From NCBI GenBank assembly GCA_902478825.1, contig CABSMK010000059.1, positions 1-9,878 of the forward strand: DNA of 9,878 bases. The letters run 5' to 3'. The notes under the pieces are model-generated. The model had not been told where the DNA came from. It saw nothing but the letters and a program-made list of their open reading frames with translations, and did no database searches. Made by a program: the position numbers and the translations under genes. This DNA comes from an uncultured Collinsella sp. (lineage in GTDB: Bacteria > Actinomycetota > Coriobacteriia > Coriobacteriales > Coriobacteriaceae). Every line of letters starts with the position of its first letter. Positions within the stretch are counted from its first letter, which is position 1. Of this stretch, positions 5,572-9,878 are shown piece by piece.

Positions 5572-8500
5572 ATGGATCTTTCGACCTTGATGCCGCAACA
5601 GCTGCAGATCGTCAAGACGCTCGACCGTCCGCTGTTTGTCTCGGCGGGCGCCGGTTCGGGCAAGACCTTTACCCTCACGCGCCGCATCGTCTACGCGCTC
5701 TCGCCCGAATCCGGTCCGTTCGTCGAGCATCTGGACCAGGTGCTCGCCATCACCTTTACCAAGGATGCCGCGGCCGAGATTCGCGACCGCGTGCGCCGTG
5801 CGCTTATCGACGAGGGCATGGACGAGGAAGCATTGACCGTCGACGACGCGTGGATCTCGACCATTCACGGCATGTGCTCGCGTATCCTGCGCGCGCACGC
5901 GCTGGAGCTGGGCATCGACCCCGAGTTCACGGTGCTCACCGATACCGACGAGCTCATGGATCAGGCTGTTGAGCATGTGCTGGGTCGCGCGACGGCACCC
6001 GATGCCGCCCCCGAGCTCGCGGCATCGCTCAAGGCCCTCTACGCCTGGTATCCCATGGCGGGTGAGGGCGGTTCCTTTGGCGCAGGCACGACCATCAAGG
6101 GTCTGGTGCGCGACCTGCTGGAGCTGTCGAGCCAGTTGCCGGGCGGTATGGACGACGTGCGCGTGGCGCGCGGCCAGGCCGATACCTCGGCACTCGCCGA
6201 TGCCTATCGCGCGGCGCTGGGCGCAAGCAAGGCCGCGACCGAGAAGGCGCAGACGGCGCTCGATGCCATCGACGCGTTTGAGGCGAGTGGCAAAACCATG
6301 GAGGATGCGGCGCGACTCATGATGTCGTGCACCATGCCGCGCGCGAGCAAGGCATTCCCCAAGGAGCAGGTCGAGCTGCTCAAGGCCGAGGCCGCCGATG
6401 CGTTTATCAATATCGTGCTTGCCTGCGGTGGCCCGGCGCTCGATGCGCTGGTGGGCCTGGCCCGTTCCGTCGAGGCCGAGTATCGCGCATTGAAGGCTGC
6501 CCAGTCCGCCCTCGATAATAACGACCTGCTGCGTATGGCCTACGAGGCCCTGCGCGATTACCCAGCCATCCGTGCTGCGTACGAGGGCCGCTTTAAGATG
6601 GTCATGATCGATGAGTTCCAGGATACCGATCAGATGCAGGTCGATTTGATTCGCTATCTGACGGGCGCGGGGGAGCGCGCGCTGTGCACCGTGGGCGATG
6701 CGCAGCAGTCGATCTACCGCTTCCGTGGCGCCGAGGTCGAGGTATTCCGTCGCCAGGAGCGCAAGGTGGGCTCGTCTGCCGCGCCCGAGGCGACTGCCGT
6801 GACCGACACCCCCGCCGGCGAGCTCGTCAAGCTCGTGCGCAACTTCCGCAGCCATGACGAGGTACTGCGTTACGTGGCACGCGTCTTCGACGGCGATGAC
6901 GGCGGCCTGATGCAGGGCTTTTTGGACCTTGAGGCGAGCGACGGCCGCAAGGACACGCTGGTGGCAGATGCCTCGCGTCGCCAGGCCCTCTTTGTTGCCG
7001 GCGGCAGTACGCAGGAGCGCACACAGGCCAAGGCCCGTGCGATCGCTGAGCGATTCCGCGCGCTTGCCGATGCCGGCCAGCCTCAGGGCGGCATGGTGCT
7101 GCTGCTGGGCCGCATGACCAACGCAGGCGTCTACGCACGGGCCTTCCGTGACCAGGGGCTCGACTGCGTCATCGCGGGCGGCTCAGTCTTTGCCCAAGCT
7201 GCCGAGGTGCAGACGGTGCGCGCCCTGGTTTGTGCACTCGCCAATCCGGCCGATACGGCGCAGGGCCTTATGCCACTGCTGGCCTCGCCGATGTTTGCAC
7301 TCGGCGCCCAGGAGTTCCTGGCGCTGGCGACCAAACTCGACGATCAGACGGGCGAGACGTCGCGCCGCAACATCGATGCGGGCATCATGAGCGATTCCGA
7401 TGTGCCGGGTTTGCAGAACCTGCCGCTCGTGACGCGTGCCCGTGAGGTGCTGCGCTACGCGCTTCGTCGCGTGGGCCGTGATTCGTTCGCCGCCATCGCG
7501 CGCGACGCGGTCAATGCCTCCGGCTGGTTCGTGCGCCTGGCGAAGCGCGGCCCCGAGGGCAAGGCCATCGCCGCCAACGTGCTCAAGGCGCTCGATGCCG
7601 TGGCCGAGGCGGAGGCCGAGTTCGGCAACTCGCCGCGCTCCATTGCGCTTGCCTTCGATCGCTTCCTGGTGGGCAAGGAGGCTCCGGGTGCCCTCAACGA
7701 GGAGGGCGACGGCGCGGTGCGCATCATGACGGTGCACGCCTCCAAGGGCCTGGAATATCCGGTCGTGGCGGTCGCCGAGTGCTTTGGCGTGCGTAAGTCC
7801 TCGGGTGCGGCACAGATGGGTCGCGTCGAGGGCGGAGCGCAGGTCGTGGCACTGCCGGCACGCTTCGACGGCGTTAAGCTCGCCGACGGAACCTTTGTGA
7901 AGGGCGATGACGTCAAAAAGCAGTTTGAGCATGCGTTTAAGGGCAAGGGCACGTCGCTGTGGCTGCCGCCGGAGCTCATGGAGGATGTCTGCGCGACGGG
8001 TTCTCCCGCCGAGGCATTCGTTCGCCTGCGCAACGACGACCTGCAGCTTTCGCTCGAGGAGCGGGCCCGCTTGCTCTATGTTGCCATGACGCGTGCGCGC
8101 GAGCTGGTGATCTTGGCGATGGATGCCGGCGTGAGCCGTGGCAAGGTGACGGCGCCGACCTTCGACGTCGAGACCGATCTGACCTATGACGTGCTGCGCC
8201 GTATTCTGCCGACCGACGCTCTGGACATGCCGCAGCTCGATGCCGACCGCCTGGTGTTCGACAACTCCCGGCCGGGCGACTACGAGCTCATTTCGCTCGC
8301 GAACTTTACCTTTGGCGAGCAGGCGTTTGAGGCCAACGCTTCGCTGGATGCCGAGGGCAGGCTTGTTCGCGGCGATGTCGATACAGATACTGCCGACGAT
8401 TCGGCCAGTACAATCGTCCCCGGTCCTGCCGACCCTGAGCCCGATGCGTTTGAGCTCGTGTATCCCCAGGCGGTGGGCGTGCGCATGGGCATCTGTCCGT

Positions 8501-9204
8501 ATCCGGCGCGCGATTCGTACAGCTACTCGTCAATTGCCGCGGCGCTGCATACCGAGGCCGAGGACCGTGCCGTCGAGGCACGCGTGCCCATGGACGAGGC
8601 TGGCGATGATGCGGAGTCGGATGGTTCCGAGATGACGGATGCAGACGTGGCCGCCGTTGAGCCCGCCGGCAACCCTATGGCGTTGGGCTCGGCCTTCCAC
8701 GCTGCCTGCCAGTGGCTCATCGAGATGGGCGCCGATGCGCTGCCCGCCGCGCGTGCCGATGCACTGGCGCGCCAGTGGCGCCTGACGCCGGAGCAACGCG
8801 AACGCTTCGACGTTGCCCTGGACCGCTGGCTCAAGTCGGCTGTTCGTGCCGACCTGCTCGCGTGGCCGTGCGTTCGCGCCGAGGTGCCGTTCTTTTCGCT
8901 GGGCTGCGAGGACGAGGACATCGCTCGCTACGGTGCATATGCCGAGGGCGCCATCGACGCTTTGGCGACGAACCCGGCGGATTCGTCACACGCGCTGGTC
9001 ATCGACTACAAGACGGGCGGCACACCGGACGAGACGCCAGAACAGCTGCAGGAGAAGCACGCCCTGCAGGCGCGCGTCTACGCTGATGTTCTGCACAAGG
9101 CGGGCTTTGAGGCCGTGACCGTCAAGTTCGTCCGCGTGGAGCAGCCGGATCCAACCATCTTCGTCGAACCCGCCGAGCCCCAAGTAGTCATCTACAATCT
9201 CTAG
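5572..9204 (+). CDS. addA: AddA helicase-nuclease subunit (ATP-dependent exonuclease)
   Basis: A 1210-residue UvrD-type SF1A helicase fused to a nuclease, at the usual AddA length. It is the motor of AddAB in recombinational repair. Motifs in order: Q-motif region (MPQQLQIV, 7-14); Walker A AGAGSGKT (25-32, K31); motif Ia (LAITFTKDAAAEIRDR); Walker B MIDEFQDT (345-352, D347/E348); motif III GDAQQSIYRFRGA (375-387); motif IV RNFRS (R426); motif V TVHASKGLEYP (H722-P730); motif VI YVAMTRAR (836-843, R841). An acidic, low-complexity stretch (about 935-960 and 1008-1031) links the helicase to the C-terminal RecB-type nuclease. The nuclease residues are GSAFH (H1043), AEVPF, GAIDAL (D1129), VIDYKTG (D1145/K1147) and LQARVYADVL. 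All catalytic residues expected for ATPase and nuclease are present. It is co-transcribed with addB and followed by a long hairpin at 9217. Confidence 0.97.
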   Translation: MDLSTLMPQQLQIVKTLDRPLFVSAGAGSGKTFTLTRRIVYALSPESGPFVEHLDQVLAITFTKDAAAEIRDRVRRALIDEGMDEEALTVDDAWISTIHGMCSRILRAHALELGIDPEFTVLTDTDELMDQAVEHVLGRATAPDAAPELAASLKALYAWYPMAGEGGSFGAGTTIKGLVRDLLELSSQLPGGMDDVRVARGQADTSALADAYRAALGASKAATEKAQTALDAIDAFEASGKTMEDAARLMMSCTMPRASKAFPKEQVELLKAEAADAFINIVLACGGPALDALVGLARSVEAEYRALKAAQSALDNNDLLRMAYEALRDYPAIRAAYEGRFKMVMIDEFQDTDQMQVDLIRYLTGAGERALCTVGDAQQSIYRFRGAEVEVFRRQERKVGSSAAPEATAVTDTPAGELVKLVRNFRSHDEVLRYVARVFDGDDGGLMQGFLDLEASDGRKDTLVADASRRQALFVAGGSTQERTQAKARAIAERFRALADAGQPQGGMVLLLGRMTNAGVYARAFRDQGLDCVIAGGSVFAQAAEVQTVRALVCALANPADTAQGLMPLLASPMFALGAQEFLALATKLDDQTGETSRRNIDAGIMSDSDVPGLQNLPLVTRAREVLRYALRRVGRDSFAAIARDAVNASGWFVRLAKRGPEGKAIAANVLKALDAVAEAEAEFGNSPRSIALAFDRFLVGKEAPGALNEEGDGAVRIMTVHASKGLEYPVVAVAECFGVRKSSGAAQMGRVEGGAQVVALPARFDGVKLADGTFVKGDDVKKQFEHAFKGKGTSLWLPPELMEDVCATGSPAEAFVRLRNDDLQLSLEERARLLYVAMTRARELVILAMDAGVSRGKVTAPTFDVETDLTYDVLRRILPTDALDMPQLDADRLVFDNSRPGDYELISLANFTFGEQAFEANASLDAEGRLVRGDVDTDTADDSASTIVPGPADPEPDAFELVYPQAVGVRMGICPYPARDSYSYSSIAAALHTEAEDRAVEARVPMDEAGDDAESDGSEMTDADVAAVEPAGNPMALGSAFHAACQWLIEMGADALPAARADALARQWRLTPEQRERFDVALDRWLKSAVRADLLAWPCVRAEVPFFSLGCEDEDIARYGAYAEGAIDALATNPADSSHALVIDYKTGGTPDETPEQLQEKHALQARVYADVLHKAGFEAVTVKFVRVEQPDPTIFVEPAEPQVVIYNL

Positions 9205-9216
9205 CCCTCAGATAAC

Positions 9217-9279
9217 TTGCGGTGGAATACGGACTGTTTTGGCCAAAAAAGCCGCCAAACAGTCCGTATTTCACCGCAA
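9217..9279. repeat. Long imperfect inverted repeat downstream of addA
   Basis: Bases 9217-9239 pair with 9257-9279 over 23 positions with one G-T wobble. After a bulged T (9240), GGC (9241-9243) can add three more pairs. The loop includes a run of six A. No U-tract follows on the plus strand, so it is not a canonical intrinsic terminator, although it may stabilise or help end the addBA mRNA. It resembles the 2308-2396 element in size and setting but not in sequence. Confidence 0.8.
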
Positions 9280-9338
9280 CTGCTGAAAGGGGAGCCGTGT
9301 GGGTTTGGCTAGGTTCGGGTGCCGTCCGCGCCGTGCGG

Positions 9339-9344
9339 TAAAAT
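9339..9344 (+). promoter_or_regulatory. Possible -10 element for dnaE
   Basis: TAAAAT (5 of 6 consensus) lies 39 bases before the dnaE ATG. No good -35 is visible at 16-18 bases; TTCGGG (9314-9319) at 19 bases is weak. Confidence 0.35.
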
Positions 9345-9383
9345 CGTTCAGTCAGAACACGAACCCGCATCGGAGCTCATCAC

Positions 9384-9878
9384 ATGGCATTCGTCCATCT
9401 GCACAACCACACTGTCTTTTCCATGCTCGACGGCGCAACCCGTATCCAGGATATGGTCAACCGTGCCGTTGAGCTGGGCATGCCCGCCGTGGCCATTACC
9501 GACCACGGCTACATGTATGGCGTGCCCGACCTAGCGCTGGCCTGCGACGCCGTCAATCACAACACGCCCGAGTACAAAACCTGGAGCCACGACAAGGCCT
9601 TCTTGGAAAAGGACCGCCGCGACGAGCTGGTGGAGCCCGACCCCGAGGCAAACCCGCGCGAGCATGCCCAGTACGTCAAAGACATGGCCATGTGGGACGA
9701 GAAGGGCAACATCGACGAGCTCAAACCGCCCCTGGTCATCAAGCCCATCTTTGGCTGCGAGGTCTACTTTACGCCGGACGAGACCCTTGCCCGCGACCAC
9801 AAGCCCGAGCTCTACCACATGATCCTTCTGGCCAAGGATCAGGAGGGCTACGTCAACCTAATGCAGACGGTCTCCGAG
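9384..9878 (+). CDS. dnaE: DNA polymerase III alpha subunit, N-terminal part (PHP domain), cut by window end
   Basis: Catalytic subunit of the replicative polymerase; 165 residues are visible and the frame is open to the last base. The start MAFVHLHNHTVFSMLDGATRI is the classic DnaE PHP opening. The metal-ligand motifs are complete: HLHNH (5-9), TDHG (39-42), and later KPIFGCEVYF (120-129). E. coli DnaE has degenerate versions of these (no metal); intact ones imply a PHP domain that may bind metal and proofread. Between residue 58 and 118 there is a charged insertion of about 54 residues compared with the short loop in E. coli. The ribosome site is GGAG at 9372-9375, eight bases from ATG. A PHP-family phosphatase is excluded by the DnaE-specific residues around 10-50. 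Full-length DnaE is about 1100-1200 residues, so most of the gene lies outside. Confidence 0.95.
   Translation, partial: MAFVHLHNHTVFSMLDGATRIQDMVNRAVELGMPAVAITDHGYMYGVPDLALACDAVNHNTPEYKTWSHDKAFLEKDRRDELVEPDPEANPREHAQYVKDMAMWDEKGNIDELKPPLVIKPIFGCEVYFTPDETLARDHKPELYHMILLAKDQEGYVNLMQTVSE

Noticed and set aside
3898..6855. A 985-codon open reading frame on the minus strand, antisense to addB and addA
   Set aside because: It is a by-product of GC-rich codon use in the sense genes: its product is an Arg/His/Gln/Gly-rich string with no recognisable domain, and it crosses the addB-addA boundary. The plus-strand genes have full conserved motifs over the same bases.
7183..7932. A 249-codon minus-strand frame within addA
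   Set aside because: It lies opposite conserved AddA helicase sequence, including motif V, and has His/Arg-rich shadow composition.
1..9878. tRNA, rRNA, riboswitch or CRISPR array
   Set aside because: I found no cloverleaf-like or repeat-spacer pattern on either strand; intergenic regions are short and explained by promoters, terminators and inverted repeats.

Overview
The window is a GC-rich bacterial chromosome fragment. Protein-level resemblance suggests a gut Coriobacteriia actinobacterium (Collinsella/Olsenella-like). The basis is inference: high-GC third codon positions, AddAB rather than RecBCD, a YerC-type TrpR relative, and a DnaE with an intact PHP domain. The first 39 bases are not genomic. 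They are an Illumina Nextera Read-2 adapter ending in the Tn5 mosaic end, so the window starts at an untrimmed contig edge.

Layout. (1) 40-446, minus strand: the N-terminal 135 residues of cysteine synthase (cysK), cut by the contig end. (2) 447-699: an AT-rich divergent intergenic region. It holds a nested palindrome lying over a candidate cysK promoter, and a candidate promoter for the next gene. (3) 700-1128, plus: an Rrf2-family regulator with a four-cysteine cluster. Its divergent position next to cysK suggests a CymR/IscR-like sulfur or Fe-S control module. (4) 1196-1228: a strong bidirectional terminator. (5) 1269-1634, minus: a small YvlD/phage-holin-IV-type membrane protein. (6) 1635-1958: mostly featureless, but with a candidate promoter and a 16-codon upstream ORF containing two Trp codons, whose stop lies 3 bases before yerC. 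(7) 1959-2258, plus: a YerC/YecD TrpR-like regulator, followed by a terminator.

(8) 2308-2429: a large inverted repeat (34-base arms) abutting a 19-base-period tandem repeat, just upstream of addB. (9) 2479-9204, plus: the two-gene addB-addA operon, which takes up most of the window. It encodes the double-strand-break-resecting helicase-nuclease. AddA has all the SF1 helicase motifs and a C-terminal PD-(D/E)XK nuclease. AddB keeps its nuclease but shows no Walker A motif, and its Fe-S cysteine set is altered. (10) 9217-9279: a second long imperfect hairpin without a U-tract. (11) 9384-9878, plus: the start of dnaE (DNA polymerase III alpha), cut by the window end, with intact PHP metal ligands and an acidic insertion of about 54 residues.

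Most of the window is core housekeeping. I see no mobile element with a transposase, no phage, no CRISPR and no defence island. The points worth a second look are the Rrf2/cysK module, the Trp-containing leader ahead of a TrpR homologue, the intergenic inverted repeats, and the lineage-specific departures in AddB and DnaE.
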